Source: Anabaena minutissima FACHB-250 (GTDB taxonomy: Bacteria; Cyanobacteriota; Cyanobacteriia; Cyanobacteriales; Nostocaceae). Taken from it: a stretch of 64,000 nucleotides of DNA. The position numbers and the translations under genes were made by a program. This document shows, one piece after another, positions 16,323-25,460 of the stretch. How positions within the stretch are numbered: the first letter of the stretch is position 1; the number at the start of each line of letters is the position of its first letter. Under the pieces are notes generated by a model. The model made no database searches and was not told the origin of the DNA. It was given only the letters and a program-made list of their open reading frames with translations. The stretch is taken from contig NZ_JACJRG010000012.1 in the NCBI RefSeq assembly GCF_014697125.1, forward strand, positions 1 through 64,000, in the 5' to 3' direction.

Positions 16323-16901
16323 GTGGTGAACTATTCTAAAGTTTACGCTGCGACACCAAGCAGTCCCATTAGTTTGGTTGGCAAAACGGGACAAGCTGTT
16401 CAAATTTCGATTCATGCTCCCAGTCAGTATATCTGTGCCAACCGCGATCGGATATTACCAGATTGGCAACAACAACCTCTATTTTGGGTCGTGATTGTTT
16501 TGCAGCGATCGCGATATCCTTTAGTGAAGATTACCCCACAAACAGAAACAGAAAAAGAACATTTGCGCGCCAACTTTATGAGATTTGGCTGCGACTTAGC
16601 CTTTAATCTGAGTGATCGCGGTTATTTAGCTGACCTCATAGACCCCCGTACTGGCTACCCTCTTTTCTCCCGTCCTGGGGAAATACCTCACAACGACACC
16701 GCAGTTGTTAAGGCTTTACTTCACTACCCAGTATTGAAAAATAAATGCTGTGTATTAGTTCATCCCACCTGGGGGACGGCAGTTTATCCCAGTATATTTA
16801 TCTCAACCGCACCGCCAACCATTCTGGAATTGGTCATCAAAAGTGTAGCACTCATGCACGGGTGGCAAGAAGTTGAACAGGAGTTAAGCAATTCAAAATG
16901 A
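16323..16901 (+). CDS. Bacterial homologue of MMADHC (CblD) cobalamin-trafficking protein
   Basis: A 192-residue protein whose C-terminal half matches human MMADHC, the partner of MMACHC in intracellular B12 trafficking. GYLADLIDPRTGYPLF (from residue 100) corresponds to human GYWADFIDPSSG..FF, and CCVLVHPTWGT (Cys142-Cys143 to Thr152) corresponds to the human CCKVIRHSLWGT segment containing the cobalt-liganding Cys261. Aligned without a gap from the WGT, human Cys262 falls on Cys142, so which Cys is functional is uncertain. There is no signal peptide. Neighbours are not B12 genes. In MMADHC the fold is a nitroreductase-like half without flavin. The cyanobacterial role is unknown. Confidence 0.75.
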   Translation: MVNYSKVYAATPSSPISLVGKTGQAVQISIHAPSQYICANRDRILPDWQQQPLFWVVIVLQRSRYPLVKITPQTETEKEHLRANFMRFGCDLAFNLSDRGYLADLIDPRTGYPLFSRPGEIPHNDTAVVKALLHYPVLKNKCCVLVHPTWGTAVYPSIFISTAPPTILELVIKSVALMHGWQEVEQELSNSK

Positions 16902-17134
16902 ACAGCATAGATGTTGCTTTCCAGAGCATAATTTATGTTACTCCACAAAAGATTTACAAATAAAAAATTAATCGTTTTAGTTTAGTGAGTAGGGGTATAA
17001 ATCTGATCATCATCTTTTTAATATTCTAATAGTAGAAAAAACCTGATTTCATCAAAAGATAATTTGAGATACTGTCGCAGGGCATAAATCTGTATACTGA
17101 TTGTTATGTAATTTTCTAGTATAGAATCAGAATA

Positions 17135-18175
17135 ATGGCTACGAATTCTTCAAATATTTCAACTGCTATCCGTTTTACAGCCAAGCCAATTTCTGAGTTC
17201 TACACTCTTTTTTCAGAAGCAGAGATTTTAGAAATAATTGATGCCTTAGAAGTCAGACAAGAGATTCCCTTAAAGTATGCTTACAAAGGTAGAGGTGCAA
17301 AAATTTGGGATGATTTTTATCTAAAATATATTATTCCCACATGGTATCGGACATCAAATGTAGAAATTGACTTATTAAAGGAAAATTTTGCATACATTAA
17401 TTCTCATGCCCTAAGTGCAGAGAGAATAAATATTATAGATGTCGGCTCAGGCAATTCATATCCTGTTAAAGATTTTATTTCTAGATTGAATAAATTAAAT
17501 AGAATTAATAAATATGTTGCTTTAGATGTGAGTGATGAATTATTAAAAGTATCTAGAAAAAATTTTCAAAAATGGTTTCCATTAATTGAGTTTGTCAGTC
17601 AAGCAATTGATATAGAAAATAATTGCATTTCCCCAGATTTGATGAATAATCAAACTGAGGTCGAAAATGGTACTACAGCCAATGTAATTCTACACTTAGG
17701 AGTGACAATTGGCAATCATCAAAATAGAATACAAGTCTTCAAGAATTTGAAAGATAGTATGGGTAAAAATGATTTTTTAGTATTTACTAACGAAATCGGT
17801 TCTAACTCAACATGGGATGAAAAAGCTAGAGGTGGTTGTGATTATCATGCCAGAGAAATATATGAATGGATTAAAAACAATATGGGAATTAGAGATGAAG
17901 ATTGTGAACTGATACGAAGGTATGATTTAGCAATAGATAGCGTCGTTGCCAATATGAAATTTCGTCAGAATTATACTATTAATTTTAATTATCAAGGAAT
18001 AGATAAAAACGTTAGCTTCTCTGAAGGTGAAGAGATTACTATTTGGCGACATCATAAACATGAAATATCTGAACTTATGCAAGAAATAGAACAAGCTGGT
18101 CTAAAACTCTCCCACTATACTACTAACAAATACTCATCACATATTATGGCAATTTGTCAGGTTGCCAGTAATTAA
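17135..18175 (+). CDS. EgtD-like SAM-dependent methyltransferase
   Basis: A 346-residue protein of the histidine-specific methyltransferase (EgtD / Methyltransf_33) family. Visible family marks are the N-terminal RQEIPLKYAYKGRGAKIWDD, the SAM loop IIDVGSGNSYPVKDF (about residues 106-120), VALDVSDELL and LHLGVTIGNHQNR, followed by a His- and Trp-containing C-terminus (EEITIWRHHKHEIS). EgtD makes hercynine, the first step of ergothioneine synthesis. Here no EgtB is adjacent and the sequence is divergent and AT-rich, so the substrate may be another amino acid or peptide. The gene is monocistronic in appearance. Confidence 0.75.
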   Translation: MATNSSNISTAIRFTAKPISEFYTLFSEAEILEIIDALEVRQEIPLKYAYKGRGAKIWDDFYLKYIIPTWYRTSNVEIDLLKENFAYINSHALSAERINIIDVGSGNSYPVKDFISRLNKLNRINKYVALDVSDELLKVSRKNFQKWFPLIEFVSQAIDIENNCISPDLMNNQTEVENGTTANVILHLGVTIGNHQNRIQVFKNLKDSMGKNDFLVFTNEIGSNSTWDEKARGGCDYHAREIYEWIKNNMGIRDEDCELIRRYDLAIDSVVANMKFRQNYTINFNYQGIDKNVSFSEGEEITIWRHHKHEISELMQEIEQAGLKLSHYTTNKYSSHIMAICQVASN

Positions 18176-18186
18176 CCTGAAGGGTT

Positions 18187-19251
18187 TCAACTACTTTTAG
18201 GTTTACGCAAATTTTGGGAATTGATGGGGCCGAGAATTTGATTCAGGTCTCGCAACTGTTCAGCCGTACCCATACAAATTAGAGTGTCTCCCGACATTAA
18301 AATCGTGTCGCCTGTTGGTCCACCAATGAGATTACCATCGAGACGGCGGATAGCTAACACTAATGCCCCAGTTTGCGATCGCAGTTTGGCTTTTTGCAAG
18401 CTTTGACCAACGAAGGGACAAAAGGCTGGGTCGAGTAAAAATTCTTCCATGTACAGTTGGCGGTCTGCACCTGTGAGAATCCCATCCACAAAGTCTAAAA
18501 CTTGTGGTCTGAGAGCCGCCGCCGCCATGCGCTTCCCACCAGTAATATAGGGTGAAATTACTGCATCTGCGCCGCCACGTTGTAGTTTTTGTAATGCTTC
18601 CTCTGTGCTGGCGCGGGCGATCGCCCGAATTCCTGGATTCAAAGTCTTAGCAGATAAAACAGTATATAAATTTTCCGCATCGGAAGGGAGAGCCGCAACT
18701 AAACAAATAGCTCGCTCAATCCCCACTTTCAGTAATGTATCATCCAGGGTAGCATCCCCTTGAAATGCTGTATGACCTTCATTTTGCGCCCTATCGATAG
18801 ATTCCTGATCGGAATCAATCACCACAAATGGGACACCTTCAGAGCGAAATTCCTTGGCGATTTGCCGACCAGTCCGACTAAATCCACAGATGATGTAATG
18901 TTGTGATAAGGATTCCATTAACCGCCTCTGTTGTCGTAGTCGAATGCCTTGTTGAAAGTAGCCTTGAATTACTGCCTCTGTAAATCTATTGACAATGTAA
19001 CCAATATTGACCACCCCCAGCACAATCAAGGCAATGGTAAACAACCGTCCTCGGCTACCCAAGGGGTTTGTTTCACCATATCCCACAGTGGCTAAAGTAA
19101 TGACAGTCATATAAGCGGCATCTGCCCATGACCAGCCCTCTACGAACTTGTACCACAAAGTGCCAATCAAAAAAACACCGCCGAGAGCGATCGCCCCGGC
19201 CATTAATTCTTTTTGAATTCGTTGGTACTTTTGCTCAAGAGTTGAATACAA
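18187..19251 (-). CDS. Two-helix potassium channel with RCK (TrkA-N/TrkA-C) domains
   Basis: A 354-residue ion channel subunit. Two membrane helices (about residues 17-35 and 68-90) flank a pore loop with the K+ selectivity filter TVGYG at residues 55-59. A cytoplasmic RCK domain begins near residue 112 (HYIICGFSRTGRQIA, a Rossmann glycine loop) with DSDQES at the end of its second strand and FQGDATLDDTLL. A TrkA_C domain follows from about residue 265. The layout is that of MthK-like, ligand-gated tetrameric channels in the plasma membrane. The gene is divergent from argD. Confidence 0.92.
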   Translation of the reverse strand: MYSTLEQKYQRIQKELMAGAIALGGVFLIGTLWYKFVEGWSWADAAYMTVITLATVGYGETNPLGSRGRLFTIALIVLGVVNIGYIVNRFTEAVIQGYFQQGIRLRQQRRLMESLSQHYIICGFSRTGRQIAKEFRSEGVPFVVIDSDQESIDRAQNEGHTAFQGDATLDDTLLKVGIERAICLVAALPSDAENLYTVLSAKTLNPGIRAIARASTEEALQKLQRGGADAVISPYITGGKRMAAAALRPQVLDFVDGILTGADRQLYMEEFLLDPAFCPFVGQSLQKAKLRSQTGALVLAIRRLDGNLIGGPTGDTILMSGDTLICMGTAEQLRDLNQILGPINSQNLRKPKSS

Positions 19252-19360
19252 AGTTATATTTCACCACTACCAATGCTGGGAGGATATATAATGTTAGACC
19301 CAAGTGAAAGTATGAGATACCGTAAATCCAAAGCAATTTTGTAGATTTTCTAGGAAACTA

Positions 19361-19374
19361 GTAAGTAAGTATAC
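19361..19374. promoter_or_regulatory. NtcA-like box (GTA-N8-TAC) upstream of argD
   Basis: GTAAGTAAGTATAC fits the GTA-N8-TAC consensus of the nitrogen regulator NtcA. It lies only 27 bases before the GTG start, too close for a class II activated promoter in the usual position, so it could be a repressing site or chance. Confidence 0.3.
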
Positions 19375-19401
19375 GATCAAAAATTCTTAGGAGGAGAGGT
19401 A

Positions 19402-20685
19402 GTGAGCCTACAAACTCTACTTGAGCAAGGCGCAAACCCCCCAGAGTCAGGTTCTGTTGCATCTAACCCCTTTAGTACAGATAGCTTTGACTCAGCTGTC
19501 ATGTCTACCTATGCTCGGTTTCCCATTGCCCTAGAACGGGGTGCAGGATGCCGAGTTTGGGATACCCAAGGCAAAGAATATCTAGATTTTGTCGCTGGAA
19601 TTGCTACTTGCACTCTAGGACACGCCCACCCAGCGATGGTAGAAGCGGTGACACGCCAAATCCAAAAGCTGCACCATGTTTCTAATTTGTACTACATCCC
19701 CGAACAAGGGGAATTAGCCGAATGGATTATTCAACATTCTTGCGCCGATCGCGTATTTTTCTGCAACTCTGGCGCAGAAGCTAACGAAGCCGCAATTAAG
19801 CTGGCGCGTAAATATGCCCATACAGTTCTAGACATTGAAAAGCCTATTATCATTACAGCCAACGCCAGTTTCCACGGACGGACTTTGGCAACCATTACCG
19901 CCACTGGGCAACCAAAGTATCAAAAATACTTTGATCCCCTAGTACCCGGATTTCATTACGTCCCCTATAACGATATCAGTGCAGTCGAAACTGCCGTGAC
20001 TGAGTTAGATGAAGGTGATTATCGCGTCGCCGCCATTCTGATAGAACCATTACAAGGGGAAGGTGGTGTGCGTCCTGGAGATGTGGAATACTTCCAAAAA
20101 ATGCGGCAAATCTGCGATGAAATTGGCATTTTGTTGATGTTCGACGAAGTGCAAGTGGGTATGGGACGCAGTGGTAAACTCTGGGGTTATGAACATCTCG
20201 GTGTTGAACCAGATATTTTCACCAGTGCCAAAGGTTTGGGTGGTGGTATCCCTATTGGGGCGATGATGAGTAAGAAATTCTGTGATGTGTTCCAACCAGG
20301 GGAACACGCCAGCACCTTTGGGGGTAATCCCTTTGTGTGTGGGGTGGCGTTGGCTGTCTGCCAAACTTTGGAGAAGGAAAATATTTTGCAGAATGTGCAA
20401 GATAGAGGCGAACAGTTACGGGCTGGATTAAGAGCGATCGCTGCTAAGTATCCCCATCATATAACTGAGGTGCGGGGTTGGGGTTTAATTAACGGTATGG
20501 AGTTGCAAGCAGACATCCCGCTAACTGCGCCGGAAGTTGTCAAAGCTGCCATGAATGAAGGCTTATTGCTTGTACCAGCCGGGCCAAAAGTGGTACGGTT
20601 TGTACCGCCGTTAATTGTCACCGAGGCAGAAGTAAATACTGCCTTGCAAATTGTAGAGAAAGCGATCGCAACTGTAACGGCGTAA
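19402..20685 (+). CDS. argD: Acetylornithine aminotransferase
   Basis: A 427-residue class III PLP aminotransferase. It converts N-acetylglutamate semialdehyde to N2-acetylornithine in arginine synthesis. The start is GTG at 19402, supported by a very strong ribosome site (AGGAGGAG at 19389-19396). Marks are FCNSGAEANEAAIKLAR (phosphate-binding), FHGRTL, EPLQGEGG, FDEVQVGMGRSG and the PLP lysine Lys277 in TSAKGLGGGIPIGA. The N-terminal extension of about 35 residues before TYARFPIAL is common in cyanobacteria. Terminated by a short hairpin repeat. Confidence 0.92.
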   Translation: MSLQTLLEQGANPPESGSVASNPFSTDSFDSAVMSTYARFPIALERGAGCRVWDTQGKEYLDFVAGIATCTLGHAHPAMVEAVTRQIQKLHHVSNLYYIPEQGELAEWIIQHSCADRVFFCNSGAEANEAAIKLARKYAHTVLDIEKPIIITANASFHGRTLATITATGQPKYQKYFDPLVPGFHYVPYNDISAVETAVTELDEGDYRVAAILIEPLQGEGGVRPGDVEYFQKMRQICDEIGILLMFDEVQVGMGRSGKLWGYEHLGVEPDIFTSAKGLGGGIPIGAMMSKKFCDVFQPGEHASTFGGNPFVCGVALAVCQTLEKENILQNVQDRGEQLRAGLRAIAAKYPHHITEVRGWGLINGMELQADIPLTAPEVVKAAMNEGLLLVPAGPKVVRFVPPLIVTEAEVNTALQIVEKAIATVTA

Positions 20686-20707
20686 ATCGATACCCTTCTT
20701 TATGTAG

Positions 20708-20727
20708 AGACGCGATCCATCGCGTCT
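20708..20727 (+). terminator. Perfect palindrome after argD
   Basis: AGACGCGAT-CC-ATCGCGTCT is a 9-bp perfect stem with a 2-base loop followed by TTAAACTTTT. It lies 22 bases after the argD stop. The same motif, degenerate, ends the ZIP gene, so it is a dispersed repeat that can act as a terminator. Confidence 0.5.
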
Positions 20728-20792
20728 TTAAACTTTTGTTTCACGCAGAGGCGCAGAGAGGAGGAGTTTTACGAGTAAGCAATACATTACAG

Positions 20793-21497
20793 CTACTTAC
20801 TGGAGAGATTTTCTACAAAACTCTGATGTTCTGCACTTGTCAAACCTTCCTGTAAAACTTCTAAAACTTTAGCTAAATTTCCGCTTAATAATGCTGATAT
20901 ATCTAAATATAAACCTGGAAAGACTTGAGAGAAAATCACACCACTAGCATTAGCTGGAAGCTGGATATATTCTCCTTCCTGTAACTTGAACCAATCAAAT
21001 TCACCGTCATAAACTCGCCAAATTAAATATTCTTGCACCTGATTGCGGCGGTATACTTTTAACTTGTCGTGTAAATCTAGAGAAACACTGCTAGCGGCAA
21101 CTTCCACAATTAACTCTGGCGCACCTTCAATATAATCATCATCGCTAATACGTGCTTGTCCTCCATTAGTAATGAGCAAACAAGCATCTGGTTGAGGTTC
21201 GTTATCTGCATCTAAGCGCACCGTTGCATTATCACCCAACTCTACCCCAGGTGTAGCAGATTCATATAAGCCCAACCAATTCATGATATAAGCATGAGGT
21301 TTGCCATGACTTCTGAAACGTAACGGAGATGCTATATAAACAATTCCTTCAATCAGTTCCGCTTTTTTAACTTCAGGCATAGCATCATAACGACGCTCAA
21401 ATTCTACACGGGTGAGCTTATCACCGTTTTCCAAAGGCGGAAGGGTTGAGAGAGGAGTGATAATTGCACTAGGACGTTTCATCATAGTTTGATCCAC
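20793..21497 (-). CDS. Uma2 family protein
   Basis: A 234-residue Uma2 (DUF820) protein. The core shows AELIEGIVYIASPL, GDNATVRLDADNEPQPDACLLI, PELIVEVAASSVSLDLHDKLKVY and VQEYLIWRVYD. These are the alpha-beta elements and the acidic active-site-like residues (D in QPDA, E in VEVA, K in DKLKVY) of the PD-(D/E)XK-like fold. The C-terminal tail lacks the coiled coil of the 7.5-kb copy. Two start Met codons (MDQTMMKRPS) are possible. Function of the family is unsettled. Confidence 0.85.
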   Translation of the reverse strand: MDQTMMKRPSAIITPLSTLPPLENGDKLTRVEFERRYDAMPEVKKAELIEGIVYIASPLRFRSHGKPHAYIMNWLGLYESATPGVELGDNATVRLDADNEPQPDACLLITNGGQARISDDDYIEGAPELIVEVAASSVSLDLHDKLKVYRRNQVQEYLIWRVYDGEFDWFKLQEGEYIQLPANASGVIFSQVFPGLYLDISALLSGNLAKVLEVLQEGLTSAEHQSFVENLSSK

Positions 21498-21573
21498 AGC
21501 AATTTAACTATTAATCTCATTGTCAATTAAAAAATAAACAGGACACGGGCAACAGACAACAAAAATATTTATC

Positions 21574-21614
21574 TGTAACCTGTAACCTGTCCCCTGTAAC
21601 CTGTAACCTGTCCC
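21574..21614. repeat. STRR array of CCTGTAA-type heptamers
   Basis: Tandem 7-base units (CTGTAAC with CTGTCCC variants) run up to the stop of tsaB. The reverse complement of the same unit occurs at 25027-25063, beyond the hybrid kinase gene, so the two arrays bracket the 21.6-25 kb segment in inverted orientation. Confidence 0.8.
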
Positions 21615-22274
21615 CTACACTACCGGATGCTGCCCATAATAAGGTAAGGCCTCCGACCAATGAGGACGCTTACCCAACTGCCAATCAAAATAAGCTAGTT
21701 CTAAAATACTAGTCGCCGTTGCCGCTAATCCAGATTTAGCAGCAATTAACTGATAGTCAGTTTTCCAGTTAGCCAGGGTTTCTTGCCATGCTTCTGGGGT
21801 AAAAACAGTGTCAGCCAATAAAGTGATTAAGCCAGAATTATCGGGAGAAGGTTGATAAATCGCACCGAAAACCTGTCCGCGTTGCGCTGGCATTTCCACT
21901 GCGATCGCTGTAGCTCCCTGATTTTTGCTAGCATAAGACCAAGCTACTGCCGCTAAGGTAGAAATTCCCAACACAGGAATATCTAATTGTTGCCCTAAAG
22001 TCCGCGCTAAAACAACACCAATACGAGTGCCTGTGAAACCTCCAGGGCCTTGAGCAACTGCCAGAAATGCTAAGTCTGTCCAAGTTTGTGGTTTGATAAA
22101 TTCGATTAAATATTGATGTACGTAACTTGATAAGTCACGTCCTAAATCCCAAACCTGAGAACGAGTATCCCCAGCAAAATCACTAATTGCTAAACCCAGT
22201 TCAGGAGTAGTGGTATGCAATGATAAAGCGTATTTTGTGGGTGTGAGGTATTCTAGTTGTATAGTCAAAGTCAA
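21615..22274 (-). CDS. tsaB: TsaB, tRNA threonylcarbamoyladenosine synthesis partner
   Basis: A 219-residue TsaB/YeaZ protein of the ASKHA fold. It scaffolds TsaD and TsaE in making t6A37 of ANN-decoding tRNAs. YALSLHTTTPELGLAISD at the start and LAVAQGPGGFTGTRIGV (about residues 68-85) are diagnostic, and VLGISTLAAVAW follows. The C-terminus is shorter than in some TsaB but normal for cyanobacteria. The STRR array begins right after the stop codon. Confidence 0.9.
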   Translation of the reverse strand: MTLTIQLEYLTPTKYALSLHTTTPELGLAISDFAGDTRSQVWDLGRDLSSYVHQYLIEFIKPQTWTDLAFLAVAQGPGGFTGTRIGVVLARTLGQQLDIPVLGISTLAAVAWSYASKNQGATAIAVEMPAQRGQVFGAIYQPSPDNSGLITLLADTVFTPEAWQETLANWKTDYQLIAAKSGLAATATSILELAYFDWQLGKRPHWSEALPYYGQHPVV

Positions 22275-23020
22275 TTAAAGTATTGATGTTCTAAAAATAA
22301 TATAGGAATCCTCTTTGCTTTTTGAAAAAATTTAGCTCCCATAACTTTTTATTTGTTCCCTGTTCGCTTACGGATAATAATAGTCGGACACAATGAAATT
22401 CATTGGCAAAGATATAGTATTTCTTCATCAAATAAGGTACGCTATATTCCCCTGCTCATTTGCGGGGAGGGGGTTGGGTTCTTGTCTCAATCAACCGAGA
22501 AACGCTATAAGTAGTCACAAGAGACTCAGCTTACCCGTAGGGTGCGTTCGTGGTAGCGTTGCGTGTCAAAAAGGAGCGATCGCAATGACTGTGAATATTT
22601 TTGCCCATCTACTTAGGGGATAGGAAACAAGCAAAAAATTCGTGTAATTAATTTTGTTTCATTACTTAAATTATCTTTTAGAAAAATTACAATTTCATTT
22701 AAATTTGCAATAGATTGCTCAAGATTAAACAAAGCTTAAACAAAAACCAAAAAATGGTCATCCAAAACCTCAAAATCTAAAACTTGCAATTGGCTACTAC
22801 ATGGGCTGCATAATTCACAGTTTTGCTAAATTTTGCAATGCAAGGCAATCTTAGCGATATTGCCAAAATAACTGAAAAATTAGAGGCATTGGATAAAAAT
22901 TAATCCGAGTTGTCAACTATTTAGGTCAACTTGTAACAAGCTTTTCAAGCCAAGAAAATCTACAATTTTCTTGAACATTTTTAAATATTTTTTGAAAAAA
23001 TTTAAAAAAATACAAATTAC
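22275..23020. other. Long intergenic region upstream of the hybrid kinase
   Basis: About 746 bases without a convincing gene. It contains GC-rich repeat modules near 22450-22480 and 22530-22567, a 22-codon frame at 22838-22903 with no ribosome site, the odd palindrome AGTTG-T-CAACT near 22910, and a very A/T-rich leader. A frame at 22393-22623 runs through the repeats and looks spurious. Confidence 0.5.
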
Positions 23021-25021
23021 ATGACTATTAATTCACTTGAGCAAGGTGTCATCCTCATTGTTGATGACACTCACATCAATTTAGAAATGCTTTTTGATTT
23101 TTTAGCTAATACTGGATATAGAGTATTAGTTGCCGAAGATGGTGAAAGTGCTTTGGCTACAGCCGAATACTCCCCCCCTGACTTGATTCTTTTAGACATT
23201 CTCATGCCAGGAATAGACGGTTTTGAAACTTGTCGTCGCTTGAAAAGTAACGAATTAACAAAAGATATTCCTGTCATTTTCATGACCGCCATTTCTGAAA
23301 CAGTAGATAAAGTCAAGGCTTTGAGTTTAGGTGCAGTAGACTATATTACTAAACCGCTACAACACGAAGAACTTTTAGCCCGTGTTCAACTCCACCTGAG
23401 AATACGAAACTTGACAAAAAAACTGCAAGCACAAAATCAACGTCTAGAAATGGAGATTGAGGAGCGCACACAAGCAGAAAATAAATTAAGAGAACAAGCT
23501 GCTTTACTGGATATCACCACAGATGCAGTGCTTGTCAAAGACTTTAATGAACATATATTTTTCTGGAATAAAGGCGCAGAAAATTTATATGGCTGGCAAG
23601 CACAAGAAGTCATTGGTAAAAATGTTCGTCAGCTACTGTATCTACCAGATGCTTTTCCCCAACTACAAAATGTCTTGAATAGTTTGACTGATTGTGATTT
23701 TTGGTATGGTGAATTGCATCAAGTCACCCGACAAGGTAAAAAAATTATTGTTGCTAGTCGCTGGAATGTGATGCGCGACCAAAATGGTCAACCGCAATCA
23801 ATTCTCACAGTGAACACCGACATTACAGAGAAAAAACAACTCGAAAGTCAGTTTTTACGCGCTCAACGACTAGAAAGCATTGGTACGCTAGCTGGTGGTA
23901 TTGCCCACGACCTTAATAATGTACTGACCCCCATTTTAACAGCCGCACAACTACTACAAATAAAACTTCCCAACGTTGACGATCGCTCTCAACGGATGTT
24001 TCAAACTATCGAATCTAACGCTAAACGTGGCGCGGCTTTGGTCAAGCAAGTGTTGCAATTTACCCGTGGCGTTGAAGGCAAGCGCACGATTGTACAAATT
24101 AACTACCTGTTCTCAGAAATTAAGCAAATTGTCCAAGAAACCTTTCCCAAATCTATTGAATTTTCTACGAATATTCAACCAGAACTTTGGACGGTCATTG
24201 GAGATGCTACCAATTTGCATCAGGTACTGATGAATCTAGTAGTTAATGCTCGTGATGCTATGCCAGAGGGCGGTAGTTTAAGTGTTTGTGCCGAAAATCT
24301 ATTTATTGATGAACATTACGCCCGGATGAATCTTGGTGCTAGTGTCGGACATTACATTGTGATTTCCATTACAGATACAGGTATGGGCATAGAACCAGAA
24401 ATATTAGATAGAATCTTTGAGCCGTTTTTCACGACGAAAGACGTTGGCAAAGGTACAGGGCTAGGTCTGTCAACCGTACAGGGTATCATTAAAAGCCACA
24501 ATGGTTTTGTGAAAGTGTACAGTGAAGTTGGAAAAGGCACAAAATTTCAGGTATTTTTACTAGCAGTCGAGGCAGTAGCAAACGCATCAGTGAAAGACTT
24601 GGAACTCCTCAAAGGCAATGGCGAATTAGTTCTAGTTGTAGATGACGAAGCTAAAATTCTGGAGACTACCAAAATCTTGTTAGAGGCTTACAACTATAGC
24701 GTATTGACGGCTGAGGATGGCATGGAAGCGATCGCACTATATGCCCAACACCAAGATAAAATTAGCTTGGTATTAATGGATATGATGATGCCTGTTATGG
24801 ATGGTAATAACACCATTCGCGCCTTACAAAAAATTAATTCTCTGGTCAATATTGTTGGTGTTAGTGGGTTGCTAACTAGCACTCAATTGACAAAAACCGT
24901 GAGAGTGAAAAAGCTTCTTGCCAAACCCTACACACAAAAAGAGTTGTTAGAAACTCTACACAACATACTCTCCCAGACATCGAAAACCCCGCAAAGGAAT
25001 CTATTGGAGAAGAGAAGCTAG
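23021..25021 (+). CDS. Hybrid sensor kinase: receiver-PAS-kinase-receiver
   Basis: A 666-residue cytosolic protein with no membrane helix. Domains in order: receiver (about 10-125) with phospho-acceptor Asp59 in LILLDILMPG; a short coiled coil; a PAS domain (about 158-275); HisKA with His296 in GGIAHDLNN; HATPase (about 395-515) with NARDAMPEGG, DTGMGIEPE and GTGLGLSTVQGI; and a second receiver (about 530-650) with Asp587 in LVLMDMMMPVMDG and Lys in AKPYT. The arrangement is common in cyanobacterial phosphorelays. The input signal, via PAS and the N-terminal receiver, is unknown. Confidence 0.93.
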   Translation: MTINSLEQGVILIVDDTHINLEMLFDFLANTGYRVLVAEDGESALATAEYSPPDLILLDILMPGIDGFETCRRLKSNELTKDIPVIFMTAISETVDKVKALSLGAVDYITKPLQHEELLARVQLHLRIRNLTKKLQAQNQRLEMEIEERTQAENKLREQAALLDITTDAVLVKDFNEHIFFWNKGAENLYGWQAQEVIGKNVRQLLYLPDAFPQLQNVLNSLTDCDFWYGELHQVTRQGKKIIVASRWNVMRDQNGQPQSILTVNTDITEKKQLESQFLRAQRLESIGTLAGGIAHDLNNVLTPILTAAQLLQIKLPNVDDRSQRMFQTIESNAKRGAALVKQVLQFTRGVEGKRTIVQINYLFSEIKQIVQETFPKSIEFSTNIQPELWTVIGDATNLHQVLMNLVVNARDAMPEGGSLSVCAENLFIDEHYARMNLGASVGHYIVISITDTGMGIEPEILDRIFEPFFTTKDVGKGTGLGLSTVQGIIKSHNGFVKVYSEVGKGTKFQVFLLAVEAVANASVKDLELLKGNGELVLVVDDEAKILETTKILLEAYNYSVLTAEDGMEAIALYAQHQDKISLVLMDMMMPVMDGNNTIRALQKINSLVNIVGVSGLLTSTQLTKTVRVKKLLAKPYTQKELLETLHNILSQTSKTPQRNLLEKRS

Positions 25022-25026
25022 GGATA

Positions 25027-25063
25027 GGGGACAGGTTACAGGTTACAGGGGACAGGTTACAGG
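25027..25063. repeat. STRR array of TTACAGG-type heptamers
   Basis: GGTTACA/GGGGACA units in tandem directly after the hybrid kinase stop. This is the inverted equivalent of the array at 21574-21614. Confidence 0.8.
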
Positions 25064-25124
25064 TGAGAAAGTAACTCATCCCCAATGCTCAATGCCCAGC
25101 ATTTCGTTATTCTGTATTTTATAT

Positions 25125-25421
25125 ATGAGAGCCAAAATTGACAATCAAGTGCTGTTTTTACACCATGAGGACTTACCAGAGTTTAAAAAAGGTGGTTCTG
25201 TAGTTAGGAATTCTTATTTCTGGGCATTGCGTTCAATTGCTGGTCGGTCTACTCGTTATCGTGATTGGGAATATGAGCCAGAAGTTTGGCTAGCACTGAC
25301 GCGAATGCTGTTATCATTTGCAGAATCTGGATACTTAGGTTATCGAGAAACCACCTTGGAGTTTCCCCTATCCCAAGGAGAAATTCCTGATGTATTGCGA
25401 GACGTATCAACGTGGGAATAG
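25125..25421 (+). CDS. Small unknown protein
   Basis: About 98 residues from the ATG at 25125. The reading from 25092 adds a leader that is not typical coding. The protein is soluble and mixed in charge, with segments FLHHEDLPEFKKGGSVVRNS and WEYEPEVWLALTRMLLSFAESGY. I do not recognise the family. It lies between two STRR tracts, 40 bases before the LD-carboxypeptidase gene on the same strand, so it may share its transcript. No function is assigned. Confidence 0.55.
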   Translation: MRAKIDNQVLFLHHEDLPEFKKGGSVVRNSYFWALRSIAGRSTRYRDWEYEPEVWLALTRMLLSFAESGYLGYRETTLEFPLSQGEIPDVLRDVSTWE

Positions 25422-25460
25422 GGGACAGGTGACAGGGAAATGACTAATAACTAATGACTA

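Noticed and set aside
22393..22623. Plus-strand frame of 76 codons upstream of the hybrid kinase
   Set aside because: It runs through GC-rich dispersed repeats, has no ribosome site and a composition unlike a protein.
22838..22903. 22-codon frame starting MQGNLSDIAKITEK
   Set aside because: It looks protein-like but has no ribosome site and is too short to support without comparison.
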